A stretch of DNA of 64,000 nt from Rhynchosporium graminicola (GCA_900074885.1 FJUW01000037.1:496001-560000), one strand, 5' to 3'; shown: positions 10,301 through 23,173, counted from the first letter of the stretch. The notes: a model not told the origin generated them from the sequence alone. Made by a program: numbers and translations.

Positions 10301-12934
10301 CTTGGCAAAGTGATGAGATGCGACCTTTTCATAGAGTGCTAAGCCCAATACACGCTATCTCAGTCTATGTCTGCCCCTCCTAGTGTCCGTGTTGACTTTG
10401 ATGTGTGTGTGAAAGGGTCTCATAACCACGTAGGAGGCGACAAGCTACAACATCAAGATGGTAGGTAGCCTCACAGACGTATGAGAGGAAGTGCGTTTCT
10501 CTCGAGGTTAACGTTGAAGATAAAGACGCAGTTGATTCGAAGTTCCCAGTGCCCAGGACAGAGATAGGCCGGAAAGTAGAAGAGGGGGAGACGGCACGGA
10601 GCAGAGGCGGTGTCCAGACATACAATACATAGTACCTATAGGTAGGTACTGGGTTAAACTGATTGTAGATCTGGAGTTGACCCCTCCCTACTGCACGGAG
10701 CTCGACCGTAGTGTAGTACCAGTGGCGGGAGAAGCTGACAGGAGACGGGCGCTCGAATGCCGGCCGCTGTCATTCCACAGCAATGGAAATGGATTGGATT
10801 GGTTTGGTTTGAATTGGTTCGGTTTGGCGGAATCCATATCCATGTACAGTAAGTATTCTATGGACCATGCCCGTGGGAGCGAGCCCAACCTTGAGCGGGC
10901 ACGGGGCACTGGCTGGGCACTGGGCATGCTGCAATACTACTTACTGCACTGTCTGTATGGAATTGTACTCAAGTACCTTGGTACTGTATAACTTAGGTAT
11001 GTATGTATGTATATATGTATGTATGTATGTATGTATGCATGTATGTATGTATGTATGTATGTATGTATGTATGCATGTATGTATGTATGCATGTCGCGGG
11101 AAGGGGCAACATCGGGCTCAATACTGCACTTCCATATCCCAGCGACCCACCAATACCAATCCACCAATGGCCGAGAATCGGGGATTCGAGAAAGCCAACG
11201 GCGCTTCCTTGTAGAGTTAGTTGTGCTGGGTCAGGAAGGTGCCTAAAGGATGGTGGCGACAGAGGAGGTGGAACGAGCAAAGATAGGTAGGAGGTGCCTA
11301 CCTACCTACCTAGGATGGCTGGCTGGCTGGGATTGATACCTCCTTAGGTGTCTAACTTTAAGGTATAAGTTCCCAGGTAGGTTGCCTGAACATGGTGACC
11401 TCAGGAGAGGATATAGAAGTACTTGGTAGGTTCCGTACAGTAAGATAGAGATACTCGTATTTGGTAGGTACAGTACAGTCAGTACCTAAGGTACCAGTAC
11501 CACGGAGGAATACCTAATTAAGGTACCTAGGTAAAGTAGCACGGAATGCTGCATTTAGACAGCTCGTCCGGCGACCCTACACTACCTACCTACTTCCCAC
11601 TCCGTACTCCTTCGCATCACTAACACGGCCCCTCTCCCCTCCCCTCCATCGTCCGATAACCATAACATAAGATACGGTTTTGAGGTAGAGAGAGATCAGA
11701 TCAGATCAGGCCAAATCTGAAAGTAGTAATCCTAAGCGAGGTTCGGAACAGCACCAAGTACAGGTAAGTAAGTATTGACGAACGAACAAAGTCTGCGTAG
11801 ACCATCCGGGGAGAGTAGATACAACCTGAGACCTACCCAGACCTGAAAACAGCTACTGTAATCTACGGCAGTGAGTGGGTGAATGGGACGGATGTTCTTC
11901 CCGCAGCCCTGGAACACTCGAACGAAATGTTCACCAAGTCAATGCAGTGTAGTGTGGTGTGGTATTGGCCATGGGTTCGCGGATGCCAGGCCGGCTGGTA
12001 CGCTGCAGCACGGAGCGTGATGTGCTTGCTGCCTTGGACTGGACTTCACTTGACTTGATTTGACATGACATCTGACGGACAGTTGTTATCTAGCATCAAA
12101 GGGTACCTACCGTAAGTACAGTGTAATGGCACTAAGTGTCTGGAGAGACATGGGGACGGAAGTAGGTGCACTTGGAGTGACCCGATCCGAAGATATCAGG
12201 TAGCCGAATCTGATCACATCGGCTTCAGTAAGTAGTGAATGGTAGAAAACGGAATCGGGCATAAGTGTTATGGTTATTGGAATAATCGATTCAGGTGACC
12301 CACAGATTGCATCCTAAACGCATTTGGAATAAGAATGGTTTGTGTCTGTGAAGACATCATCCGCCATTATTATGTTGGTTCTAGGTAGCCAAGAGACAGT
12401 AGCCAGGTAAAAAACGAGTAAATGTTCTCTCGTACCATACATAACCTCGCGTGAAGACGGAACGGCACAGACTTGGGAATTCTACTATACCAAAGTTGGA
12501 ACTCGTGTGGCTCTTCCAAGCAATTGGTCCTGGGATTCATGCATGTAGTTGTCGGTATCGAATCAAGTCACCGACAGATGTATCCTGAACGCAGCCGCTG
12601 CCTGCCTGCTTGCCTGACTGACTGAACGAGCCCCGCCCCGACTTGACTGCTATTGTGACGGAAGATAAGAAGGTGTGTTCTGTAGACAAACCTGCTCATT
12701 TACATGGAATAGCTGTCACACCGTGCATACCTGTTTGTGGACGATATTGGCTGTCTGCACGTCGGTGCGCCATGGAGAGTCAAAGTCAGAGGATAAATCA
12801 ATAGATATCATTCTTTTCGCCGTCTATAGCACTGCCGTGGTGTGCGGGTTGAGTGGCCTGAAAATACCCCTACATGAAAGAAGAAACCATATCAACCAAG
12901 GTACATGCCCAAAACTGCTTTTCTCTATTCCGAT
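10301..12934. other. long intergenic region rich in TACCTA/TAGGTA motifs
   Basis: No coding gene was supported here. It holds the promoter side of the methyltransferase and the 3' side of the dehydratase. TACCTA, TAGGTA and TACCTAGGTA-like motifs recur, for example near 10630-10650, 11283-11312, 11376-11386, 11463-11535, 11580-11592 and 12100-12115. A GGCT run lies near 11315-11330. Several motifs are palindromic. Confidence 0.6.
10997..11094 (+). repeat. TATG tetranucleotide microsatellite
   Basis: About 98 bp of the unit GTAT/TATG with a few TATA or TGCA variants. Open frames through it on both strands (poly Tyr-Val-Cys-Met or His-Thr-Tyr-Ile) are repeat artefacts and not genes. Confidence 0.97.
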
Positions 12935-14361
12935 CTATGCATCTGTCTTCCTCTTCTTCGCCAGGGTCATCTTGTCGTCGCTGTCCACGATCATAGCTTC
13001 GTGGATATCCTCTACAACTTCGGTCGAGGCATTGACCTCGGTTCCAGTAACCGTTGGGAATGGTGTCAGAACCTTGGTGATATCACCCCACCACTTCTCG
13101 CCGAATCTCTTGTACCAGTCGACAGTAATGGCCATTCCATCGGAGAAGCTGGTTTTTTGTTCCCAGCCGAGTTTTCTCAACTTGCTTCCGTCGACGGCAT
13201 ATCTGTGGTCGTTGAATGGACGATCGACAGTGTGCTTGACCCACTTGTGGAGCTCTTCCTGGGTCGAGTGGGGGATGTCTAGGTAGGTAAGGAGCTTGGA
13301 GCACAAAGTCAAGTTGGAGATCTCGTCGTACGATCCGACATTGTAGATCTGGTCCATCTGACCCTTGTGGAGAATGGTGTCGAAGGCATCCGCGGCATCC
13401 CCTGCAAAGAGATATCTCCTCGTTGGGGTTCCGTCGCCGTGCAGAACGACTGCCTGTTTGCGGTGAAGGAGCAATGAGAACTTTGGAATAATTTCTAGCG
13501 CAGGATTAGCGATTGGCTCCGATAAGGCCATGGAAGTGGCTTACTCTCGGGATACTGATGCGGTCCGTAAACATTGTTACTGCGCACAATGATCACGGGT
13601 AGCTTGAAGCTCTTCTGGTAAGAGTGAACCAGCATTTCCGCAGCGGCTTTACTTGCAGCATAAGGATTTGTTGGGGCCAAAATACTGGTCTCCAATAGGT
13701 CATCCGCATCATCCCTGACCTCTCCATAAACCTCATCGGTAGAGATGTGGATAAACTTCTTGATGCCGACCTTCTTTGCGCTCTCCAACAGAACGTGTGT
13801 GCCGTAAACATTTGTGTGTGTGAAAGCGTACGAGTTACCGAAGCTCAAATCAACGTGGGATTGCGCAGCGAAATGGAAGATGGTATCAATTTTGTGACGC
13901 TCGAGGCAGTCCATGACCTCGGAGGGATTGGTGATGTCTCCATGGTAGAAGGAGAAGTTCCTCTTGTCGTTCAAGACTCGAGTGTTGTTCAGGGATGCGC
14001 AGTAGTCGAGCTTGTCAAAGGAGACGATATTGTAAGCGTCGGGGTAGGTCAAGGTAAGATGTCGTACGAGCCAGCAAGCACTGTGCCATTCCAATTAGCC
14101 ATGGCTGTCACCATGCTGTCACCAAAAGGTATTCTTACATGAATCCAGCTCCTCCTGTGATCATAATATTCTTGACATCTGGTAAAGGCTCGTACTTGGT
14201 ACTTCCAGTCAGGACTGGAGCATCTTTCCAGACACCGAAGTCCTCGAAGAACTTGTTCTGCTCTGCACTGGGTGCTGTTTCAATATTGTCAGCAAAGCAT
14301 ACATCCATCCCACTGAGGGCGGTCTGCACTGCGACTTACCTTGACCTCCGTGTGTGGTCAT
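12935..14361 (-). CDS. UDP-glucose 4,6-dehydratase (extended SDR)
   Basis: Four exons: 14340-14361, 14139-14274, 13545-14080 and 12935-13494, giving 417 residues; introns are 65, 58 and 50 bp. The first exon is only 22 nt (MTTHGGQ). The NAD-binding glycine motif TGGAGFIACW is at about 47-56. STDEVYG (166-172) carries the Thr-Asp-Glu that do dehydration in this family. Tyr193 and Lys197 in PYAASKAAAEM are the SDR catalytic pair. GDGTPTRRYLFAGD follows, typical of sugar-nucleotide 4,6-dehydratases. The reaction expected is UDP-glucose to UDP-4-keto-6-deoxyglucose, the first step to UDP-rhamnose; fungi such as Botrytis use a stand-alone enzyme like this with a separate epimerase/reductase. dTDP-glucose as substrate is the alternative. 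The partner reductase is not in the window. The basic C-terminal tail (KKRKTDA) could be a nuclear-type signal or may mean nothing. Confidence 0.92.
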
Positions 14362-15235
14362 AATGAAGACTGGAGGGAGATGCAATGTAATGAACGATTG
14401 TGAAATATACGTGCGCCGAAGGTTATCCAGTTACCATGCGTATAGATAGTAAACAAGCTTGTAGAGAGACACACCTAGTGAAGTGTCCAGATGTTGTCCT
14501 GTCTATCTATCGTGGGGTCAATCGGAATAACGAAACCCCTTTTCATTTCACCGCTTCGCTAAAGTTTGTTTGGCTAGCGCTTGTTTAGGTAGATCCGTCG
14601 GCATTGGGATCTTGAGTCAGTCAATGGAAGTCAACAAAGATATATCTCTTTCTTGCACTCTGCGGAGGTTCTTCCTATGCATCCAATGTACAAGCTCTTC
14701 AGTCAGGGGCATGTCCTAAAACCCACGATCAAGGGATCAAGTGCAAATCTCCATGCATTATGCAATCTTGAGCACACCATCCGTTATATTCCAGATTGTG
14801 GTACCCGAAAAGTATGTATCAACCCAAATTCCCATTTCTCCTATGATGGAGGGGCCATCTCAACCACCTATTGAGCACAGCAAATTGCCAGTATAATATC
14901 CAGCACCCAGCAACTACCAAACATACTTTTTACTTGATTGTCCGGATGACTGGGTGCGCCGGGCTCTGGGAAGAGCTCAATGGCAGCATTCCTCGCATGT
15001 GCTATTTGTGTGACATCCTCCGATCCTCATTTCTGGAAGCCAACATCCATTCCTCTTGACCAGGCCGCAAAGCATACCTGCCTATCCTACCTACAATCTT
15101 CAGTGGAAGTTGTTGCAAAACTCTATGAAGCAAGTCCACAGTATCATAGTCGATATATACAAGGTCTACTCCGTGCCGGCCCTTCGCAAGCTCCGGGGTC
15201 ACGGGACCTTACTTCGCGCAGTCGTTACAAGTGAT
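14362..15235. other. promoter side of the dehydratase, up to the edge of the gene-bearing region
   Basis: This is ordinary-composition DNA with many CpA and TpG steps. Short frames (14400-14588, 14653-14874, 14871-15241) have no motifs. It ends where composition changes sharply at about 15235. Confidence 0.6.
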
Positions 15236-15913
15236 AGTTAATCCGTAATAGTCGCTTATAGTAGATAATAGTAACTGCGTAAACAAAGACTTACTATTGA
15301 AGATAAATTCCAATAGATAATAATAGTAATTGAATTTGAAATAGGCTAAAGGTAATAGTATTATAAGTATATCTCTCTTATAGTAATAATTATAAACCTT
15401 CTTTTTAGTAATACTATAATTATTAAGTACGTATCTACTATATCGATTCTGTCGATCTACGGCCCTATAGTAATTACTAACGGACCGTAGGATATCTACT
15501 ACTACTACTGCCGCTACTACCTCTGCTGCCGCTGCCTTAGCAGCCTAATCTTACGCCGCCGGCCTTACGGCCCCTTTACTAACTCTTATTATATAAGTTA
15601 GCTAACGCTATCTAATAGTCCGTAACTCAGCTAACGGATCCGTAAGGCCGGCCTTATCTACCCGCGCTACCGCTAATATAATATAGCTCTTCGCCCTCCT
15701 CCCCTCCCGCGCCGCTAATTTGCGTCCGAGTCGGGTCTTCTCTAATATTACTCGGTCCTCTAACCTAGAGGCTCGATACGTCTAGATCTATAAGTTATTC
15801 TATATTATTCTTTAACTAATTATACTTTATAATAAACTATTTCGGACGTAAAGATATTAATAGATATAGCTAGACGTATAAAGCTTCTAAGTTATAACTA
15901 CTACTAAGAAAGC
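15236..15913. other. RIP-like AT-rich flank, unclassified
   Basis: CpA and TpG almost vanish here, while CpG survives in islands (GCCGCC, GGCCGG). A 13-bp perfect inverted repeat occurs at 15558-15570 and 15640-15652 (GCCGGCCTTACGG). No protein domain was recognised. It may be a remnant of another repeat. Confidence 0.5.
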
Positions 15914-16182
15914 TATAACGACATAAGACTCGAGGCGGTATACGAGCAAGAATAAAACAAGTAGAGAAGCTAAGAGCGATCTTATATAGTCTATTACTAA
16001 GGAAATAAAAAGATAAGGAAGGAAGAAGAAGAGAGATAGAATACGAGGCACCTTATATATATATGCCGGTACTAGTCCGATACTATACCGAGTCGGATAC
16101 TAGTTATACCGGGATACCTATGAACTTAAGCCCTAGTATCTATCTTTCTTCTTATATGATATTTAGGTAAGCTATTATCATA
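15914..16182 (-). repeat. 3' LTR of element H (family 1)
   Basis: 269 bp, collinear with the 268 bp LTRs of A and B. The outer ends TATAACG and ATCATA are RIP-altered forms of TGTAACG and GTCACA. It is followed at the right by the reverse of the polypurine tract. Confidence 0.9.
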
Positions 16183-16713
16183 TTACCTCCTCCCTAAGAA
16201 GAGCTTAACTCTAAGCTCCGAAGGTTATAGTTTATATTGGAATTTAGTCTTTATTATAATTGTTTTCGTTGATATTCGCGTAATAGGCGCTAGCTACTCT
16301 TTAGTAGTAGTAAATTCTTTATCGGGTTCTAACTAGTTATATCGCTATAATAATACTATATTAGTTATAGCTTCTAAATCAGGCGGTAAGTAGTATTTAC
16401 TTTATCTGTTTATAGCGGGAGTCGAGTTTAAGTAGGGCGTAGGGTATATAAAGGAAGGGGTTTATTAATATTAGAGCCTTTCCTTTTTAACTACGATAAC
16501 TACTTCAACTTATAAGTTTACTCTCCTTAGATTACGATATAGTTCCTAGAATAGGTATCGTTACTAACTATAGTAGTAGTCTACTATAATCTTATATATT
16601 AATTAATCTAATTAACTCTTCTCTTATTATAAGTAAGTTCCCTACTTTAGTATTAGGGATAGTCTTCAAGTAAAGTATAGGGGTTCCACGGATCTATAAC
16701 GCTAACTCCTATA

Positions 16714-17640
16714 GTGCTCTTACTAGTTCCTACTAGTACTCTTTTAGTAGCGTATTATATATATTACCTGCGATATATTCGCGTTTTCCTTAAGATAAAG
16801 TATAATAATACTCTTATTCTAGAACTTCTATATTCGTTTAATAAGCTTAACTCTAAGCTTTATAAGTATTATTTAGCGTTAAAGAGTAATTATAAGTATA
16901 TAGGTTACTTGAACTTAAACGTAGTTATATATATTAACGCGTTATAGTTACTTGATTATATTAATACGAAATATACTATTTTATCTAGTTTACTTCTTAG
17001 TAGTAAAGCTAAGGACGCGAAACTGAATTAAGGCGGTATCGTAGCTACTTATAAGGCTATTAATCAGATCTATTATCTCGCGAAATCTACTGCTTCTATT
17101 ATTACGTTAGAGATTATTATTATATAATTAGTAGAGACTTAAGCTTTAAGGCGATCTATAGAGAAAGTATTTAAGGAGTTAGAGTTTATTAAGGTAGTAA
17201 GTTAAGATCCTTAAACCTTTAGATACTAATACGATACTAACGCGATATAGGATTTAGATCTTCTAATAGTAGATTCAGCGAAGTCTAGATTAATAGTATA
17301 AATAGTTTTAAAGTAGATAAAGGAGTTAAATACTATTATATAGGAATTTATAAAGAAAGCTATATTTAAGGCTACGATATCTGATACTAGAGGAAAAAGG
17401 AATTTACTTTCTAGTTTAGAGATAGCGTTAGATCTAGATACTCCCGGACTCTCTCTAAAGAAGAAAGCTTATAGGATTAGCTATTATACTCGGTTTACTA
17501 CTAGAGCTACGTTAGTAAATTTAAGTAAGGAGTTAGATATAGTAATTCCGGTTTCAGATATTTCAGATTTACTAGAAGCTCTGGAGAACTTAGAGGAGAA
17601 AGCTAATAAAGTAGAGGTAGTAGAGGAAGTAGAGTTTTAG
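16714..17640 (+). pseudogene. antisense reading frame between pol and 3' LTR, copy in H
   Basis: One plus-strand frame runs for about 309 codons, opposite to gag-pol. Its only interruptions are TAA or TAG at places where CAA or CAG (Gln) would fit, as expected from RIP. The unbroken last third reads like a polar, Glu- and Leu-rich protein that could form coiled coil (for example SSLEIALDLDTPGLSLKKK and DLLEALENLEEKANKVEVVE). A TATATAAA lies at 16445-16452, about 260 bp upstream. No family is recognised. The start codon is unclear; position 16714 is the open-frame limit, not a proven start. Confidence 0.5.
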
Positions 17641-20135
17641 ATATAGCGTTATTACGAAGTATAATCGAGGGATTATCCTTAATAATAAATTTCTAATATT
17701 AGTAACTATAACGATTTATTATCCTCTAAGTAACTATAGTTATTTATTCTATCTTCTTAAGTCTTAATCTACTAATCTAGTTTACGCGGAAGTCTAAGTT
17801 TACTTAGGTTAGTAGTATAGAAGTCTCTAAGCTTATATAGAGTACTTATTAAGTCGGAAGCGTTATACTAAGTCAAGTCCGGGTTATAGCTTAGCTAGCT
17901 AACTTAATACTTTAGATTATCTCTTAGGAGCTATATAATAAGTATATCTTATAACTCTTACTCTTCTTAAGTAGCGATAACCTCCGGGGGTAGGTTTAGT
18001 AGCTCCTAGCTTAGTAATAAGTCGTCCGAGTCCTTAAAGAGTAATTCGGGAGCGAATATATCGTATATAGAAGATCTAAGGGGTAAATCTAGCTTATAAA
18101 AGTATCTGATCTTAGCTAGGATTTAGTATAGTCCTACTTAGAGGCTAGATAGCTTCTTACTTAGCTAGTAATTCTTAAGGTTCCTTATAGAGAGAAATAC
18201 CTTATTTTTAACTTCCTAGTTAATATTACGCTATTTCGGGTCAGTTATAGCGCTTATTCTCTACTAAGTAGCTAGTATATTAGCTTTTATAACCTCGATA
18301 GCGGATTTAGTATATTTAGCTAAGGATTTAGTATTAGTATAGTTGAGCTTCTCTTACGATATCGATATAGTAAGTTGCTTCTAATCCTAGCTATTCCGTA
18401 GTAGTATACTATATTTAAGAGTATATAGCGCTATACTAATAGAATCGTAAGGTAAGGTTACTTAAGCGCGGTCTATTATTAGTAGTAGTTCGCTTTAGTT
18501 ACTCTAGTAGTAATTAATAAAGAGTCTAAGGCGTTAGTTAATATACTAGTTTATAATCTCTGTTTATCTATTAGTCTACTAGTAGAAAGAGATAAAGAGC
18601 TTAATCTTAACTCTAATTATATAGTAAAACTCTTACTAGAAGGATAAGATAAACTAAGCTCCTTAGTTAAATATAATTAACTTAGGGGTATATCTGAAAC
18701 GATATATCTATTAGATAAATAGTATCGCTATCCCGCGGGTATTAATATTATAATAGTATAGTACTAATATAGAGTCCTTCCTTAGGCGGTCGATAAATAC
18801 TAATATCCTATCGAACCTCTAGTTATTAGGCGGGAAGTTCTTAAAATCTATAGCTAAGTACTATATAAGGTAGCTAGGCACTAGTAATAAGTAGAGGAAT
18901 CTTTACTATTTCATCTGCTTAAGATAAGAGTACTAGTAGAAGCGGTAATTATAAGTATACTATTTTATATCTGATACGAGTCCTTTCTAGTAGTAATAGA
19001 TAGAAATTATTTTAGTAGTCTTACGAGTATTCGGATAAGCAGAGGAAACTTAATCGTAGACTTCGCTAATTAAATAGGTATATAGTAGGGTATAGCGTTA
19101 TACGTATAGATAACTATTATAAAGTAGTAAACTATTATTAATAGTATAGCTATTATCTAATATATTCCGTTTATTAGAGAATAATTCTTAGTTAAATTAG
19201 TATAGTTTCTCGATTAAATTAAAGGAGTTATATACGGGTTCTGATAGCGTATTAGTCCCTAGCGATATTAGGTATATATAACTAATTTGATTAATATAAT
19301 ATTCAGCTAGTTCCGTATTAATCTTAGGGTTTAAGTAGTCTAGAGGTAGTAAAACCCGAGATCTATTATCCTATTTCTATTATTCTTATATCCGTAGATC
19401 TTATTCCTTATAGCTAAGGATATTAGCTTTAGCGTTATCTTTACTAAGCGTATATATAATTTAGAAGTTAAATTCGGAAAGGAATTCTATCTATCTAGCT
19501 TACTTACTAGTTAGGACCTTAGTAGTTATAAAGTATTCTAAGGATCGATAATCCGTATATACGCTAGTATAGTATTATAGAGATATGAGTTTAGGTCTCT
19601 ATTTCCGGAAATACTTAATAATAGCGTATAATTCCTTATTATAGATCTCTTAGTTTAGTTCGTATCTATTAAGAATATAAGAGTAGAATCTAATTAGATA
19701 CTACTAGTTATCTTTATATAATTAGAAGATAACTCTAGCTATTATATTATTAGAGGTATTAGTTTCTAGTTTAGTCTATAATTCAGGGTCGAAATAGTAT
19801 AGTTTCTATACTAATAGTAGCTATTAATATAACTTATCGAAAGATTTCCTATAATCGTTAGTGAAATTCTATAGTACTATAGGCCTAGTAAGTATTAAGA
19901 GAGGTTTAGTAATAAAGCTAAAATTCCGAATAAATTAATAGTAGAAACTATAGAATCCTAGGAAAGATTTTATAGCTATTACTATTTCAGGGTACTTCTA
20001 GTCTACTAATAGTATTACATTCTCAGGATCTGGCTCGATTCTATTAGTAGTAATAATATATCCGAGGTATTTAGTCCGAGTAATATAGAATTCGCTTTTC
20101 TTAATATCTACTTAAAGTCTAGTATCTATTAAGTA
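17641..20135 (-). pseudogene. gag-pol remnant of H, 3' part
   Basis: Minus-strand pol with chromodomain at about 17850-17975 (matching the clearer copy in B), then integrase, RNase H and part of reverse transcriptase to the right. The frame is full of TAA and TAG stops at Gln or Trp positions. It continues at 25707 after element G. Confidence 0.8.
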
Positions 20136-20313
20136 TATGGCAAGGTTACGTTAATCTTCAGAGTAAGGCATAGAGTAGTTGAATGATGTTAGTTGCATTG
20201 TAGTACTAATTACTATGGAGAGCCGACAGAAGATATTATCTAGGAATATCCGCACGGATTATGCACGTGACTATAGTCACCTGATCCATGCTAAGACCCA
20301 TATCCTCGCAACA
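20136..20313 (-). repeat. 3' LTR of copia element G
   Basis: 178 bp; on the minus strand it starts TGTTGCGAGG and ends CTTGCCATA (ACA altered to ATA). It keeps many CpA and TpG steps, unlike the internal region. Confidence 0.92.
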
Positions 20314-21349
20314 CACCCCTCTATACAGATACTATAAAGTCAGTAACTTCTACAGGTACAAGTGATCCAATTTCTTCTATAATTAGTTAATTATACTATT
20401 GTATGCGTACGTATAGTAATACCCCTAGAGACTAGCACTATGCCTCGATATCACGTGAATCTAGATAAACTACAGGTTCTGTAATTCCTTTAAGATATAT
20501 TAGCTTTCTAATTGATATCTATACCCCTTATTCTAGGTATAAAACAGTCATATTCAGTATTACTATAAAGGCCTTAAGGTCTTATAGGCCAAGTAGTTTA
20601 GTGAAACTATCTGCCGCGTTCTCTTTTAAGGGTATATACTAAGGGTCTAAATGACCTCTAGCGACCTCCTAGCGAAAGTAGTGAAATTTAATATCGATAT
20701 GCTTAGTACGTTAGTGTAATTTAGAGTTCTCTGATAGAGATAAAGCTCCCTAATTATCGTACTATATCTCTACACTCCTAGAGTCTAGCTTATTATAGCC
20801 TAGCTCCTTTAGTACTTAGCGTATCTATGAAGCTTCTCTAGTAAAGGCGCATATAGCTATATACTCTGCTTCCGTAGAAGTAAGAGCTATAGTAGTCTGT
20901 CGCTTTGAAATTACTAAGAAAATACCTCCTGTAAGGAAGAAATATACTCCGGTATACGACACTCTATCGATTCGGTTACCGGCCTAATAAGAGTCGCAGA
21001 AACCTCTTAATTTCATCTTCTCTCTATCGGTAACGTCTCCTCCGTAAGTCGTAGCGTAGTACTTCGTACCTTATAAGTACGCAAATACTCTCTTAGCGCT
21101 CGTAAGGTGTTAAGATAATAGATTTATTAGAAATTATAATAATATAGAGTAGTAGTATAGTATATCCCAGCGAGTATGAGCTAGGTACTAAAGACTACTG
21201 TAAAGCTATTAATATAGCTTGATTTCTTATAGAGTAGCTACTCCCTTGAATTTAACTATAGAAACCTCTGAACTAGTAGTAAAGGGCGTATTAGCGCTCT
21301 TATAGTTAGTTATTCTAAATCGATCTAATATCTTATCGATATACGTATC

Positions 21350-21553
21350 TTAGTAAAGAGAAATCGTCTTCTTCTCTCTATTACGTATAATTCTGACTCT
21401 AAGGAAGTACTTAACTAGTCTAGCTAGAAGGATATTAAATATAGTAAGAAGCTTCACTTTAAGCTCTTTAAGTGCTGATCTAGCCTTTAAGATAACTAGA
21501 AAATCGTCGACGTAAATAACGATAATAATCTTAGTTTCTCTATTAATATACAC
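21350..21553 (-). pseudogene. copia reverse transcriptase fragment in G
   Basis: A 67-codon open piece of the reverse transcriptase with KIIIVIYVDDFLVI, the copia-type active site (YVDD). The two catalytic aspartates are intact. Stops on both sides show the full gene is broken. It belongs to the pol of element G. Confidence 0.9.
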
Positions 21554-23173
21554 GTAATTATTAGTTTATAAAGGTATAAAGTCGATAATACCGAACTCCT
21601 TGCGTAGTATCTCTTGCTAGAGATATGGAGACTACTTCAGACTATATAGAGCTTTTAGTAAGAGTATATATTTATCGTCTATGAGTCTACGTCTATATTA
21701 TCTATAAAATAGCGGCAATTTGACGTATATCTAGGTGTTAGCTTTACTATATAAGAATACTATTACTATATTAAACTGTTCGACTTCTAAGTCGTATTCC
21801 GCCGTAACTACTAAGCTTATCTTCTAAGTAGAAGATTTATAGACTCCGGTATACGTCTGATCGTAATCGTGACTAAATCATTACGTATAACCTTAGACTA
21901 TAAATCTGACCTTATATTTATCGATTTTACTATCTATATCTCTCTTAGTCTTGAAAACTAGACGAGAACCTAGTACTCTGCACCCTTTTAGCATATTAGA
22001 GCGACTTATAGTCTTCTAAGTCGACTTCTCTTTAAGAGATCGATATTCTTTAATAATCGCCTTCTTCTATTCTAGCTAATTAGCTCTCTTTATAGCCTGA
22101 TCTAAAGTAGTCAGATTATCTAAGAATAGAGACTCTTCTTAAGCTATATGAAAGGCGAGTCGATACTAACTAGTACTCTCTTGTACTTCTTTAAGTAGTG
22201 AAATTGCATGGGAGTAGCTATTATTTGGTTCTGGTTTTACCTTAGGCGACGGATTATTACGGCTAGATCGTATAGCCCTAGGAATATACTCCGGCATATA
22301 GTTCTTAGATCTAGGAGGCCTACTACGCTTCTTTTATATAGTAACTTGCTTCGGAATGTCGACTTCTGGTGCTAGAACTTCGTCCGTAACTATAGACTCG
22401 GTATCTTCTGTACTATTGATTTCGACTTCGGAATCCTCGTCTTAGCTTGTGATACCTGTATCAGGAGTAGTACTAGTAACTTCGGCGTCCTGATTTTAGC
22501 TCAAATTATCGATAGAATCACCCTTAGTTTAAGGTACTATTATAGCGTCTTCTTCGTGAGGTTCTATAACTAAGCCGTCTTTATTAAACCGTAGATAAGA
22601 GGTACGAACTACCTTTCTATTAACTAGGTATCTATAGATATTATAACTTTCAAATCCCACTAGAATACCCTTTTTAGCTCTAGGAGCTACCTTATAGCTC
22701 TAGACTCTCTTCTCCTTATTAATTAGTATAAAGATAAGATATCCTAATATATAGAGATACTTAATAGAGGGAGTATAGTTCACCCTTAGCTTAATATCGT
22801 CCTAGAAGCACTTAAAAGGAGTCTTCCCTTCTACTCTAGAGGTAGAGGTAAGGTTAGCAATATATATACAGGCGAGTAGAATCTCCGGCCATATATAGTT
22901 AGGTATATTCTGATCTACTATAACTATACGTACCTTCTCGATAATCGTACGTATAGAGCGTTCAGCTCTTCTATCTTACTCTAGAGTATATAGTATAGAC
23001 TCCTCTAGTAGTATTCTAAGGTGATTAGTAAGCTCCTTTATCTAAGAGGGAGAGTACTCCTTACTCTTATTATATCTCTATACCTTAATTTTATAGTAAT
23101 ACTATATTTCAGCTAACTTGATTAGTTTCTAGTTAGCTAGGAAAGCGTCCGACTTCTTAGAGTAAGTAAAAGC

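Noticed and set aside
10380..10625. 81-codon minus-strand frame upstream of the methyltransferase
   Set aside because: Low-complexity Ser/Thr-rich translation with no recognisable family; probably promoter or leader.
10937..11290. Open frames of Tyr-Val-Cys-Met or His-Thr-Tyr-Ile repeats
   Set aside because: These are translations of the TATG microsatellite.
12675..13286. 203-codon plus-strand frame
   Set aside because: It is antisense to the conserved dehydratase exon, whose motifs and splice phases are clear.
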